In this document: positions 1 through 10,281 of the stretch, one piece after another
How the letters are laid out: the number at the start of each line of letters is the position of its first letter
Position numbering within the stretch: position 1 is the first letter of the stretch
Assembly: GCA_014529385.2 (NCBI GenBank)
Contig: CM043968.1
Coordinates: 129,761,018 to 129,825,017 of the forward strand
Reading direction: 5' to 3'
Origin: Adiantum capillus-veneris
Lineage: Eukaryota > Streptophyta > Polypodiopsida > Polypodiales > Pteridaceae
DNA length: 64,000 nucleotides
The notes under the pieces: model-generated
What the model was told of the DNA's origin: nothing
The model's input: the letters and a program-made list of their open reading frames with translations, nothing else
Database searches by the model: none
Program-made: the position numbers and the translations under genes

Positions 1-63
1 ACATGCGTAAACTAGAAACCTTATATATTACATATTCATACTGTTCGGTTTGTGGTTTTATTA
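1..63. other. Left edge, unassigned flank
   Basis: Short AT-rich stretch at the window edge with no recognisable gene. It is either the distal part of the Copia-2 3' LTR or the DNA into which Copia-2 inserted; the outer LTR border cannot be fixed because the matching 5' LTR was not found. Confidence 0.3.
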
Positions 64-220
64 TGCGGTGTGGGGTGAGGATCCGGAGAGTGTAGAATGC
101 AAGAGAGGGAAGGAGAAGGAGACACAATCTTACTCTCAACTCCTTATTGTTTCCATTATATCCAAAGAATGTAAAGATGGACGGGTGCCTGGCCACTGGC
201 CATTGGCCTGTAACCTAACA
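64..220 (-). repeat. Copia-2 3' LTR (outer border uncertain)
   Basis: Read on the minus strand, the segment begins TGTTAGGTTA directly after a polypurine tract (221-232), the usual start of a copia 3' LTR. Its layout (GGAGACACA, then GGGTGCC, then GGCC-rich, then TAACC..AACA on the plus strand) parallels the 191-bp LTR of Copia-3, which suggests about 150-160 bp. The border near 64 is a guess from that comparison. Confidence 0.5.
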
Positions 221-232
221 ATCTCCCACTTG
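221..232 (-). other. Copia-2 polypurine tract
   Basis: On the minus strand this reads TTCAAGTGGGAGAT immediately before TGTTAGG. This is the plus-strand priming site typical of plant copia elements, and Copia-1 has almost the same tract. Confidence 0.75.
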
Positions 233-238
233 AAGGCT

Positions 239-243
239 AACAT
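239..243. other. Copia-1 target site duplication, left copy
   Basis: AACAT directly before the TG of the 5' LTR; an identical AACAT follows the 3' LTR at 5940-5944. The five-base length fits copia integrase. Confidence 0.9.
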
Positions 244-624
244 TGTTAAGTATGGAGCCTGATTTACCCTTGTAATTTTCTGTGGTAAAAGCGCACATTT
301 GTAAGGCCCCCATTATGAGGAGAAGCCATCGTGCGTGAAGGAAAATCACTCACCGGAAACCAAAATTTTCACGGACAAGAATCAGGGGCAACTTTAGAGG
401 CCTCGGGGGCGGAGGCCCCCGCTCCGCCCCCGAGACTTTTTTTTTCACCGGAATATTATGGCCGGACGGCAGCCGAAAAGTGGTCGAAAAACAACCGGTC
501 GGTTGGCCGGTGGCCGGTAGTCAATGGTCGATGGCCGGTGGTCGGAAGTCAATGGCCGGTGGCCTGTGGTCGGAAGTCAATGGCCGGTGGCCGGTGGCCG
601 AATTCAAAAGCGGACTTGTCTTCT

Positions 625-730
625 CAAGGGCGGCCACACATGGGCGGATTGGAGGGTCCGATTTGGACTTATTCGCACAAGGGCGGCCACACATGGGCGG
701 ATTGGAGGGTCCGATTTGGACTTATTCGCA
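625..730 (+). repeat. 53-bp tandem duplication in Copia-1 5' LTR
   Basis: The unit beginning CAAGGGCGGCCACACATGGG occurs at 625-677 and again at 678-730, followed by a partial copy from 731. The 3' LTR has one unit at 5521-5573 and the partial copy from 5574. The block lies just upstream of the TATA box, where LTR enhancers usually sit; a regulatory role is inferred. Confidence 0.9.
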
Positions 731-783
731 CAAGGGCGGCTACACATGGCCGTCTCTCATTAAAGAGGGCAGCCCTTTTGGCC

Positions 784-790
784 TATAAAA
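784..790 (+). promoter_or_regulatory. TATA box, Copia-1 5' LTR
   Basis: TATAAAA within GGCCTATAAAAGGAGGCC, a strong plant core-promoter match. Transcription would be expected to begin some 25-35 bases downstream. The 3' LTR has the same box at 5627-5633. Confidence 0.7.
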
Positions 791-1101
791 GGAGGCCATT
801 TCTACACACATTTCATAGTGTGAAGTTGATGCAACAAGGTGAGTGTGAGGTGGTGAGAGTGAAGCAAGGCGGGAGCTCTATCAAGGGTTTAATCCCTTTG
901 TAAACTACTTCTTCTTTTGAAGTGCTAAAGCCATTGAGTGGCTGCTTTCCCATGGACGTAGCCCACATTGGGTGAACCACGCATATCGTGTGTACTCTCT
1001 CTCTCTCTCTACTCTATAATCTCTTGTGTGTGAAATCTATCTCTCTCCTTTAAGTAATCTACTCAAAAAATCTATTTAGCTAAGTCTTATTTTCTAACAA
1101 C

Positions 1102-1120
1102 TGGTATTAGAGCAAGGTTT
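1102..1120 (+). other. Copia-1 primer binding site (tRNA-iMet type)
   Basis: TGGTATTAGAGCAAGGTTT starts two bases after the 5' LTR. It matches the complement of the plant initiator tRNA-Met 3' end (TGGTATCAGAGC...) with about two mismatches. It primes minus-strand DNA synthesis. Confidence 0.85.
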
Positions 1121-1172
1121 GCTCGTAGCTAAATTGTCTCAAGGAAAGGATTCCTTGAATTGAGTGGGAGTT

Positions 1173-4100
1173 ATGGCGGAGGAAGGGAAGCTCAAGATTG
1201 AGAAGTTCAACGGCAAAAACTACCAACATTGGAAGATGCAGATTGAAGACTATCTCTACCAGAAGGACCTCTATTTGCCATTAGGCGGTTTTGCGAAGAA
1301 GCCCGCAACAATGGCAGATGAAGCATGGATTGTCCTTGATCGAAAGGCACTGGGAACAATCCGGTTAAGCTTGGCGTCAACGGTGGCCTTCAATGTTTCG
1401 GAGATGAAGACCACGGAGGACTTGATGAAGTCACTTGACGACTTCTACGAGAAACCATCGGCATCGAATAAGGTATTTCTTATGAAGCGCTTGTTCAATC
1501 TAAAGATGGCAGAGAATGGTTCAGTTTCAGAACACCTAAATGAATTTAACACAAACATAAGTCAACTTCGATCAGTGAAAATCAATTTCGATGACGAAGT
1601 GTGAGCTCTCCTTATACTATCATCTCTACCGGATAGTTGGGACAGCCTTGTGATGGCTGTAAGTAATTCTATCTCTGGCACAAATACTCTTAAGTTTGAT
1701 GATGTTGTGGGTGTTCTCCTAAGCGAGGAAATGCGAAGGAGAAGCACAGGAGAATCATCAAGTGCTGCACTATCAGTGGAAACAAGAGGAAGGCCTAAGG
1801 AGAGGCTCAAAAACCAAAAGGGTCGTGATCGCTCAAGGCGGAGCAAGTCACGCACAAAGTCAGTTCTTGAATGTTGGAACTTCGGCAAGAAGGGCCACGT
1901 CAAGAAGGATTGCTGGTCCAAGAAGAAGAAGGAGACAGAGTCTCAAGACAACAAGACAACATCGGAGGCCAATGTGGCAGGTAAAGTAGAGCAAGATGCT
2001 CTAATTCTCTCATTAGACAATGTGTTTAATTCCTGGATAGTAGATTCCGGGGCTTCATTCCATGCGACACCACACAAGCAACATTTCCAAGACTACACCA
2101 AAGGTAATTTTGGGTATGTATACTTGGGAGATGATGAAGCTTGTGAGATTGTCGGCAAAGGTACAGTTTCTGTCAAAACTGCTAACGGAAATGAATGGAA
2201 GCTTAAAGATGTTAGGCATGTTCCTTCTCTTCGCAAAAATTTGATCTCTATAGGACAATTGGACGATGAAGGTCACAACATTGCATTCGGAAACAAACGG
2301 TGGAAGATCTCAAAGGGATCTTTGGTGGTTGCCAAGGGAGAAAAAGTCGGTACACTTTACTTGTGTACTGTTAGCACGCAACCTTCAGCTTGTGCAGCAA
2401 CTACAGAAGTTGACAGTGCGGTGTGGCACTACCGACTTGGGCATATGAGTGCCAAAGGAATGCAAATCCTTGAAACAAAGAAGCTTCTACCAGGTTTGAA
2501 AGAAGTGGACTTAGAGTTCTGTGAAGATTGTGTTTATGGTAAACAAAAGAGGGTAAAATTTCAAAAATCAGGAAATGAAAGAAAAAATAAAAAACTTGAG
2601 TTGGTTCATTCTGATGTTTGGGGTCCTGCAAGTACACCATCACTTGGTGGCTCATTGTACTATGTAACATTCATAGACGATGCGAGTAGAAAAACATGGG
2701 TTTATGTCATGAAGAATAAATCCGATGTATTTTCCATATTTCAAAGGTGGAAAGCCTTTATGGAAAATGAAACAGGTACCAAGGTTAAATGCCTCAGATC
2801 CGACAATGGAGGCGAATATTGCAACCAAGCTTTTGAAAGCTTTTGTTCTAGCAATGGCATTCGGAGGCAAAGGACAACCCCAAGGACACCTCAACAAAAT
2901 GGGATTTCGGAAAGGATGAACAGGACAATCATGGAACGAGCACGAAGCATGCGGCTACATGCAGGCCTACCGCTTGAGCTTTGGGCGGAAGCTGTAAGTA
3001 CGTCTGTGTACTTAATCAATCGGTCACCCTCAACGGCATTGGATGGGGGAGTTCCAGAAGAGGCATGGACAGGTAAACCATTGAATTATGCATTTCTCAA
3101 AGTGTTTGGGTGTGAGGCTTTCATGCACATAGATAGAAGCCTAAGATCAAAGCTAGATGCAAAGTCCAAAAAGTGTTGCTTCATTGGCTATGGAGAAGGA
3201 GACTTTGGGTATCGCCTATGGAATCCTGAAGATGGTAAAATTTTAAGGAGTAGGGATGTAATTTTTAACGAACAAAATATGTACAAAGATTACTTGGAAA
3301 GAAAACAAACAAAAGAAACAGGTGATGAGTACATGGAGCTTGAGGACGGTGAAGACTCTAGGACTGCAAACGGTGACAATGTGCAACAACGTCAACCAAA
3401 TGAGGAGCCTCAACCTATTCCCCGAAGATCTACAAGAGCAAGTAGACCTCCAGAAAGGTTTGTTCCTTCCTTCAACCATCTCTTGATCTCAGATTCTGGA
3501 GAGCCGGAATCATACGAAGAAGCTATGCAACATGAATCCAAAGAACAATGGACGAAGAGCATGCAAGTGGAGATGGACTTACTACATCGCAACCAAACAT
3601 GGGAGTTGGTTGAGTTGCCTAAAGGTAAGCGGGCACTTCAAAACAAATGGGTGTACAAGCTGAAGGAAGAAGAAGGTGGGAAGAAAAGGTACAAGTCTAG
3701 GCTTGTGGTAAAAGGTTTTTCTCAAAAGAAAGGTATTGACTTCAATGAAATATTTTCTCCTGTTGTAAAAATGTACTCAATTAGGCTTGTCTTAAGCCTT
3801 GTGGCTGCTCATGATCTAAATCTCGAGCAAATGGATGTAAATATGGCATTCCCTCACGGTGACTTAGAGGAGGAAATCTACATGCTTCAACCAAAGGGGT
3901 ATGAAGTGAAAGGTAAGGAGAAAATGGTTTGCAGATTAAAGAAGAGCTTGTATGGTTTAAAGCAAGCATCAAGACAATGGTACTTGAATTTTGATCGATG
4001 GATGTTGGATCATGGAATCACAAGATGCAACTCGGATCACTGCGTCTACACGAAGAATTTGGGAGATGGGAAATTCATCATCCTAATGTTGTATGTTGAT

Positions 4101-5132
4101 GACATGTTGATTGCAAGTGCTAACATACAGGACATCAAAGACCTAAAAGAGGAGCTGTCCAAATCTTTTTCAATGAAAGATTTAGGTGCTGCAAAGAGGA
4201 TACTTGGTATGAAAATATCAAGGGACAGGACGAAGAAGACAATAAAGCTATCTCAAGAAGATTACATCAAGAAGGTACTAGAAAGGTTTGCAATGCAAAA
4301 TGAAAAACCAGTTTCTACACCTTTGGCTGGTCATTTTAAACTAACGAAGGATATGTGTCCAAAGACACAAGAGAAGATAGCCTATATGTCTAAAGTTCCA
4401 TATGCTGCAGTGGTAGGTTCTCTAATGTATGCTATGGTCTGGACAAGGCCAGACATTGCACATGCAGTGGGAGTTGTGAGTAGGTTCATGGACAACCCAG
4501 GTAAAGAGCATTGGCAAGCTGTGAAGTGGATACTTAGGTATCTAAAAGGGACAACAACAAATGCTTTGTATTTTGGAGGAACTGATATTTTTCTAGAAGG
4601 GTATGTTGATGCAGATATGGCAGGTGACAAAGATACTAGAAGGAGCACTACTGGCTATGTGTTCACGGTTGGAGGCACAGCAGTAAGCTGGGCTTCAAAG
4701 CTGCAGAAAGTGGTTTCACTTTCTACCACGGAAGCAGAGTATGTAACAATGACGGAGGCAAGCAAAGAAATTCTGTGGCTTCACAGATTCTTAGAAGAGC
4801 TTGGATTCAAACAAGACAATTGTGTCTTGTACAGTGATAGCCAAAGCGCTATCCATCTTGCGAAGAACTCAGCCTTTCATTCAAGGACAAAGCACATTGA
4901 GGTGAGATATCACTTCATACGCACTCTTTTGGAAGAGGGACAACTAAAGCTAGGAAAGGTGCATACAAGTGAAAATCCTGCAGACATGTTTACAAAGGTG
5001 GTCAACAAGGAGAAGTTGAGATTTGCTCATCTTCAATCGGCTTTCAAGGATAAGAAGCCAGAATGGAAAGCAGTCACAGGTTTGGTTTGGAGATCAGTCT
5101 CCAAGTGGGAGATTGTTAAGTATGGAGCCTGA
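1173..5132 (+). pseudogene. Copia-1 gag-pol polyprotein, one internal stop
   Basis: Encodes the retrotransposon structural and replication polyprotein. ATG at 1173 (MAEEGKLKIEKF) opens a Ty1/copia gag domain. A single in-frame TGA at 1602-1604 stands where relatives have Arg after FDDEV, and the same frame then runs to 5132. Visible in order: zinc knuckle at 1872-1913 (CWNFGKKGHVKKDC, second Cys replaced by Phe), protease D-S-G-A at 2043, integrase HHCC zinc region about 2425-2540, integrase catalytic D 2613, D 2802 and E 2910, RT Y-V-D-D at 4092-4103, and RNase H to about 4900. The frame reads through the polypurine tract and stops six codons inside the 3' LTR. Apart from the stop and the knuckle change it looks complete. 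Confidence 0.92.
5103..5113 (+). other. Copia-1 polypurine tract
   Basis: AAGTGGGAGAT directly before the 3' LTR start TGTTAAG; primer site for plus-strand DNA synthesis. It is also translated, as the last codons of pol run across it. Confidence 0.85.
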
Positions 5133-5939
5133 TTTACCCTTGCATTTTTCTGTGGTAAAAGCGCACATTTGTAAGGCCCCCATTATGAGGAGAAGCCATC
5201 GTGCGTGAAGGAAAATCACTCACCGAAAACCAAAATTTTCACGGACAAGAATCAGGGGCAACTTTAGAGGCCTCGGGGGCGGAGGCCCCGAGACTTTTTT
5301 TTCGCCGGAATATTCCTTTTAGCCGGAATATTATGGCCGGACGGCGGCCAAAAAGTGGTTGAAAAACAAACACTTCGGTTGGCCGGTGGCCGGTAGTCAA
5401 TGGCCGATGGCCGGTGGTCGGAAGTCAATGGCCACTGGCCTGTGGTCGGAAGTCAATGGCCGGTGGCCGTTGGCCGAATTCAATGGCCGGTGGCCGAATT
5501 CAAAAGCGGTCTTGTCTTCTCAAGGGCGGCCACACATGGGCGGATTGGAGGGTCCAATTTGGATTTATTCGCACAAGGGCGGCTACACATGGCTGTCTCT
5601 CATTAGAGAGGGCAGTCCTTTTGGCCTATAAAAGGAGGCCATTTCTACACACATTTCATAGTGTGAAGTTGATGCAACAAGGTGAGTGTGAGGTGGTGAG
5701 AGTGAAGCAAGGCAGAAGCTCTATCAAGGGTTTAATCCCTTTGTAAACTACTTCTTCTTTTGAAGTGCTAAAGCCATTGAGTGGCTGCTTTCCCGTGGAC
5801 ATAGCCCACATTGGGTGAACCACATATATCGTGTGTACTCTCTCTCTCTCTACTCTATAACTCTTGTGTGTGAAATCTATCTCTCTCCTTTAAGTAATCT
5901 ACTCAAAATATCTATTTAGCTAAGTCTTATTTTCTAACA
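5114..5939 (+). repeat. Copia-1 3' LTR (826 bp)
   Basis: Matches the 5' LTR from TGTTAAG to CTAACA. It has one fewer 53-bp unit, a different GGCC-repeat arrangement, a short deletion in the G/C-rich block near 5290 and an extra segment near 5310. TATAAAA lies at 5627-5633. Confidence 0.95.
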
Positions 5940-5944
5940 AACAT
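5940..5944. other. Copia-1 target site duplication, right copy
   Basis: AACAT, identical to 239-243. Confidence 0.9.
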
Positions 5945-7501
5945 GGCCCAAGTGGCTATTATGTACAATTGTACAAACGTGAAGCATGACCATAGCTTCA
6001 CCCTACACACATCATCTCTAGGCAATATGCGAACCACTCTGAGGCTAAGCTCTTTGTTAGAGCATCCACTAGGTTTTCATCCGTGTGAACTTTGGCTAAC
6101 TCAATGCATTTGCTAGCCAAAATATCCCGTACCACATGATACATGACCTCTATGTGTTTCGACTTGGAGTGAAACATGGGGTTCTTTGCTAACGCAATCG
6201 CACTCTGACTGTCACAGTGCATTGGAGTTTGGTGTATACCAAGGTCTCCCACTAGACGAGAGATAACCACACAGCTTCCTTACTGGAACAGGAAACTACA
6301 ACATATTCTACCTCAGTGGTGGAAGACGAAGTGTTATTTTGGAGACATGATCTCTAAGAAACTGCGCTCTAGCGAACAAGAAAATGTAGCCAGACGTGAA
6401 TCACCTAGTGTCCACACAAACCACATAATCGGAATCAGTGTATTTAACTATGGATGCACCAGTGTTCCCAAAGAATAAGCACTTGCTAGTTGATCCCTTC
6501 ATGTATCTCAAGATGTGCTTCACTGCTTCCCAATGCTTTCTACCTGGGTTTTCCGTGTTCATGCTGACCACTCCCACTGCATATACAATGTTTGGCCGTG
6601 TGCTAACCATGGCGAACATGAGACAGCCAATTGTCGAAGAATACAACACCTTTGCCATCTCTGCCTTTTTAGCATCCGATTTGGGATAATCATGCTTGCT
6701 AAGTTTTTTGTATGTAGCCATTGGGGTACTCAATCTTTCTCCCCTTGCATATTAAAACATTGCAAGACCTTGTGAGAGTATACCCTTCCTATGAGAGTTC
6801 AAGTATACCACATTTACGATCTCTCGTGATATGCATACCAAGAAAATGACGTGCATCACCCAAATCTTTCATAACAAACTGCTTGCTTAAGGCATCCTTG
6901 AGAAGTGCAATCTCATCTTTTGACTTCCCGACTATGAGCATATCATCCACGTACAAGATCAGAATGATGAGGGAACCATCATTCAACCTCCTTGTGTACA
7001 AGCAGTGATCCTCTTGGCTTCGTACGTAACCCCTTGGACTGAATGTACTTATCAAATTTGATGTACCATTGCCTTGAGCCTTACTTTAATCATACAAAGA
7101 TTTCTTGAGTCTACACACCAGCTCTGCCCGTGTTGGCTTCTTAGGCTTTATTGCAAAACCTTATGGCTGTTTCATGTAGACATCCTCTTCAAGATCCCCA
7201 TGAAGAAACACTATCTTCATATCCATTTGAATCAATTCCACATTCTCAATGGCTAGTAGACCAAGCACAAGATTCAATGTAGTAACCTTGACCATGGGAG
7301 AAAAGATTTCATTGAAATCTACACCTTTAGTTTTCTTGAACCCTTTAACGACCAATCTAGCTTTATACTTAGGCTCGCGATCATCTGTGGTATGCTTCTT
7401 CTTGTATACCCATTTGCATGGCAATGCGTATTTACTTGCAGGTCACTCTAACAATTCCCAAGTTTCATTTGTTAAGATTGAGTTATACTCAAATTGAATA
7501 G

Positions 7502-7573
7502 CCTCTTCCCACTTCACACTATCGTCCATTTGAATGGCCTCTTTCCACTTCACACTATCATCCATTTGAATGG
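7502..7573 (-). repeat. 36-bp in-frame tandem duplication in Copia-2
   Basis: A 36-base unit is repeated in the linker before RT, giving two successive copies of EAIQMDDSVKWK-like peptide followed by EAIQ. The length is a multiple of three, so the frame is kept. Confidence 0.85.
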
Positions 7574-7973
7574 CCTCTTTGTAGCAAGTGGGCTCATCGC
7601 AGTCACTGACTAGCAAATAGTTCAATCTTGGCTCAAAACGCTCAGGTGTACGAGATGTACGAGTAGATCTAGATGTCTATGCATCTTAGACTCGTTGAAT
7701 ATCACCTCTGATCTTTGTATAACCTTCTTAGATTGCAGGTGCTAGAGAGGATATCCCATCTCTCTGTTCACACCATATCCAATTAAGTTGCACTTGTGTG
7801 ATTTGGGGTCTAGCTTTTGTCTAAGCGCTTTTGGCACATGTGAGGATGCATCACACCCAAACACACGTAATCTATCATAATTGGGTTGTTTCCCCATCCA
7901 CATCTCCTGTGGAACCTTTTACTTTAGTGGTGTACTAGGTGACCGATTGATCAAATAAACAGCCGTCATAACA

Positions 7974-8524
7974 GCTTCTTCCCCAAATTCTTGAGGTAAA
8001 TTGACCGTAGACAACATAGATGTGACCCGTTCCTGAATGGTTCTTTTCATCCTCTTAACCACACCGTTATGGGTGGGTGTGCAAGGCATGGTAAACGGTC
8101 TCCTAATGCCTCGTTTATTGCAAAAGTCCTTGAACTTAGAGGAGTGCACGCCTCCATTGTCACTTCCCAAAGCTTTAAGCTTTCGACCCGATCGGTTCTC
8201 TACCAAGGCTAAGGACTTCTAAAAGACACTAAAGACGTCGCTCTTTTGCTTCTTCCCCAAATTCTTGAGGTAAATTGACCGTAGACAACATAGAAGTGAC
8301 CCGTTCCTGAATGGTTCTTTTCATCCTCTTAACCACACCGTTATGGGTGGGTGTGCAAGGCATGGTAAACGGTCTCCTAATGCCTCGTTTATTGCAAAAG
8401 TCCTTGAACTTAGAGGAGATGTGCACGCCTCCATTGTCACTTCCCAAAGCTTTAAGCTTTCGACCCGATCGGTTCTCTACCAAGGCTAAGGACTTCTAAA
8501 AGACACTAAAGACGTCGCTCTTTT
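7974..8524 (-). repeat. About 275-bp tandem duplication in the Copia-2 integrase
   Basis: The segment beginning GCTTCTTCCCCAAATTC at 7974 recurs at 8248, near-identical over about 274-277 bases. The right copy has a 3-base insertion giving one extra Ile (GGVHISSKF versus GGVHSSKF). The duplication repeats part of the integrase core, so it postdates loss of function or destroyed it. Confidence 0.9.
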
Positions 8525-9163
8525 GCTTCAAGATATATACCCACACCTTTCTAGTAGAGTCATCTATGAATGTCGGGAAGTATAATGCTCCCTCTAGAGA
8601 CTTGACTGGCATAGGTCTGCACAAATCGCTATGAAGGAGATCTCGAGGACTTCCTAACTCCTTGTCTAAAGGCACTGATGTCAACCTAGTATGTTTGCCA
8701 TAATGCAATGCTCACATAAAGAGAAGCTAGAGTAATCTAACACATAGATATAACTAAAATGTTGTAAGACTTTCATTCCCTTCTGACTCATTTGACCTAG
8801 TCGGCTATGCCACAACTGTGTAGATGAAAGCTCGGCTACACAAATAGAATTATCTTTCACAAAAGAGACATAAATTGAGTACAATGAGCCAAACTTCTGG
8901 TCTTTAAGCATGACTAGATTTTCCTTCTTGATAATCCAAGAACCACGAGAAAATATGGTAGTGTAACCCCAATGATGCAGCTGTCCACAAACTCCTTGTC
9001 AATTTGGATACATGTGACATTCTGTAGCATAAACTCAGTGCCATTACGCATAGAAAACTTGATGCTACCCACAAGCTTCACTCTACCATGTGTGGTAGTG
9101 TATGTAGAAAACCACTCCTTGTAAGGAGTCACATGAAAGCTAGCACCTAAGTCCACAATCCAA

Positions 9164-9507
9164 TTTTGCGCATAACACTTGTCAAGAGCTAACAATGCAT
9201 CAAGGCTCAAATCCGATGTGAAAATCAACACATCCTTTGGCACATCAAAAACTGTCTCAATCGTTGGACTTAGCTTCTTCAATTTTCATTATGCTTTTAG
9301 GTTTGTCAGACTTCGCTTTCTCCTTACCCTTACCCTTTTGCGCATAACACTTGTCAAGAGCTAACAATGCATCAAGACTCAAATCCGATGTGAAAATCAA
9401 CACATCCTTTGGCACATCAAAAACTGTCTCAATCGTTGGACTTAGCTTCTTCAATTTTCATTATGCTTTTAGGTTTGTCAGACTTCGCTTTCTCCTTACC
9501 CTTATCA
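9164..9507 (-). repeat. 172-bp tandem duplication in Copia-2 between gag and protease
   Basis: The unit starting TTTTGCGCATAACACTTG at 9164 is repeated from 9336 with almost no change over about 168 bases. It covers the end of gag and the start of the protease region. Confidence 0.9.
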
Positions 9508-10281
9508 CGTTGTAATGTGCGGCAATCTTTCTTCAAGTGTCCCTTTTTATGGCGGTAATAACACTCAACATCTCTCATATCTTTGCCGCGACTCTTGCTA
9601 CGACCTTGCATGCGATCCTAAGAATGACTGGGGCTATGACCACGCTACCTTTGCCTGTCACGATTGCCATTAGCCACATACACATCACCATGCCCAGTTG
9701 CATCAAGAGATTGACATTGAATCTCCTCAGTGAGCAACACACTAGCAACATCACTTAAAACTAACTTGTCATAGGTGTAGAATTGCTTATGGCTATGTTG
9801 AAGGTATCCCATGATGATGATAGCGAACATAGCAAGAAAATGGCCTTCATTTCATCATCGAAATTGAGACCTTTTGAAGTAAGCTGTGAAACTATGTTGT
9901 TGAACTCGTTCAAGTGAGGACTAACATCACCCTCTTTTATATTCATGCACATAAGATTCTTCATTAAGAAAACCTTGTTCAAGGCATTGTTGCCATCCCA
10001 TGTTGCACATAGAGCATCCCATAAATCTTTGGCAGTGGTCTTATCCATTATGGTGAAGTAAATGGATTCACCAAGGTGCAAGCAAATGGTCTCCATAACA
10101 CACTCATTCAAGTCTTCCCACTGATCATGAGTGTACGCATTCTCTCTTATTTCATGCAAGGGTGCTATCAAGCCTTTGTTGATCAAAACATATTGCATAC
10201 ACTGCTGGCAAATAACAAAGTTTGTGCCATCAAACTTTTTGATGTAGTACTGTTCTTTTTGGAAGCACTACTCGCGGCCAT

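Larger units (their letters stand above)
244..1099 (+). repeat. Copia-1 5' LTR (856 bp)
   Basis: Begins TGTTAAGTATGG and ends TTTCTAACA, matching the 3' LTR at 5114-5939. It holds a GGCC-rich block of short tandem repeats (about 488-605), two full tandem copies of a 53-bp unit (625-677, 678-730) plus a partial third, a TATA box at 784 and a CT tract near 991-1008. The 3' LTR has only one full 53-bp unit. Confidence 0.95.
244..5939 (+). mobile_element. Copia-1: near-intact Ty1/copia LTR retrotransposon
   Basis: A 5,696-bp element with two long LTRs (244-1099 and 5114-5939), both TG...CA, a tRNA-iMet-type primer site, a polypurine tract and a gag-pol frame in the order gag, protease, integrase, RT, RNase H, which defines Ty1/copia. 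It is flanked by perfect 5-bp direct repeats AACAT (239-243 and 5940-5944), so the borders are certain. It landed in the last bases of the Copia-2 internal region, just outside that element's polypurine tract. One nonsense codon and a damaged zinc knuckle are the visible coding lesions. The LTRs differ by indels and tandem-repeat copy number. Confidence 0.95.
5998..10281 (-). pseudogene. Copia-2 gag-pol remnant
   Basis: Broken Ty1/copia polyprotein. From 5' to 3' on the minus strand: an ATG at 10281, gag core (10198-9761), a zinc knuckle near 9550 in which the second Cys is Arg (CYYRHKKGH), protease region about 9160 (IVDLGASFH in place of the usual D-S/T-G), integrase zinc region about 8830-8720, integrase core about 8650-7920, RT about 7424-6789 with Y-V-D-D, and RNase H 6733-5998. 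In both copies of the duplicated integrase segment the catalytic Glu of the ERMNRT-type motif is Lys (VVKRMKRT). Many frameshifts and stops; not functional. Confidence 0.85.

Noticed and set aside
331-903. ORFs within the Copia-1 LTR (190 codons and overlapping frames)
   Set aside because: They arise from GGCC-rich tandem repeats with no stops in several frames at once, and the 3' LTR has differing versions. No domain.
7974-9507. Direct repeats as a CRISPR array
   Set aside because: Only two copies of long adjacent units without spacers, inside a retrotransposon coding region.
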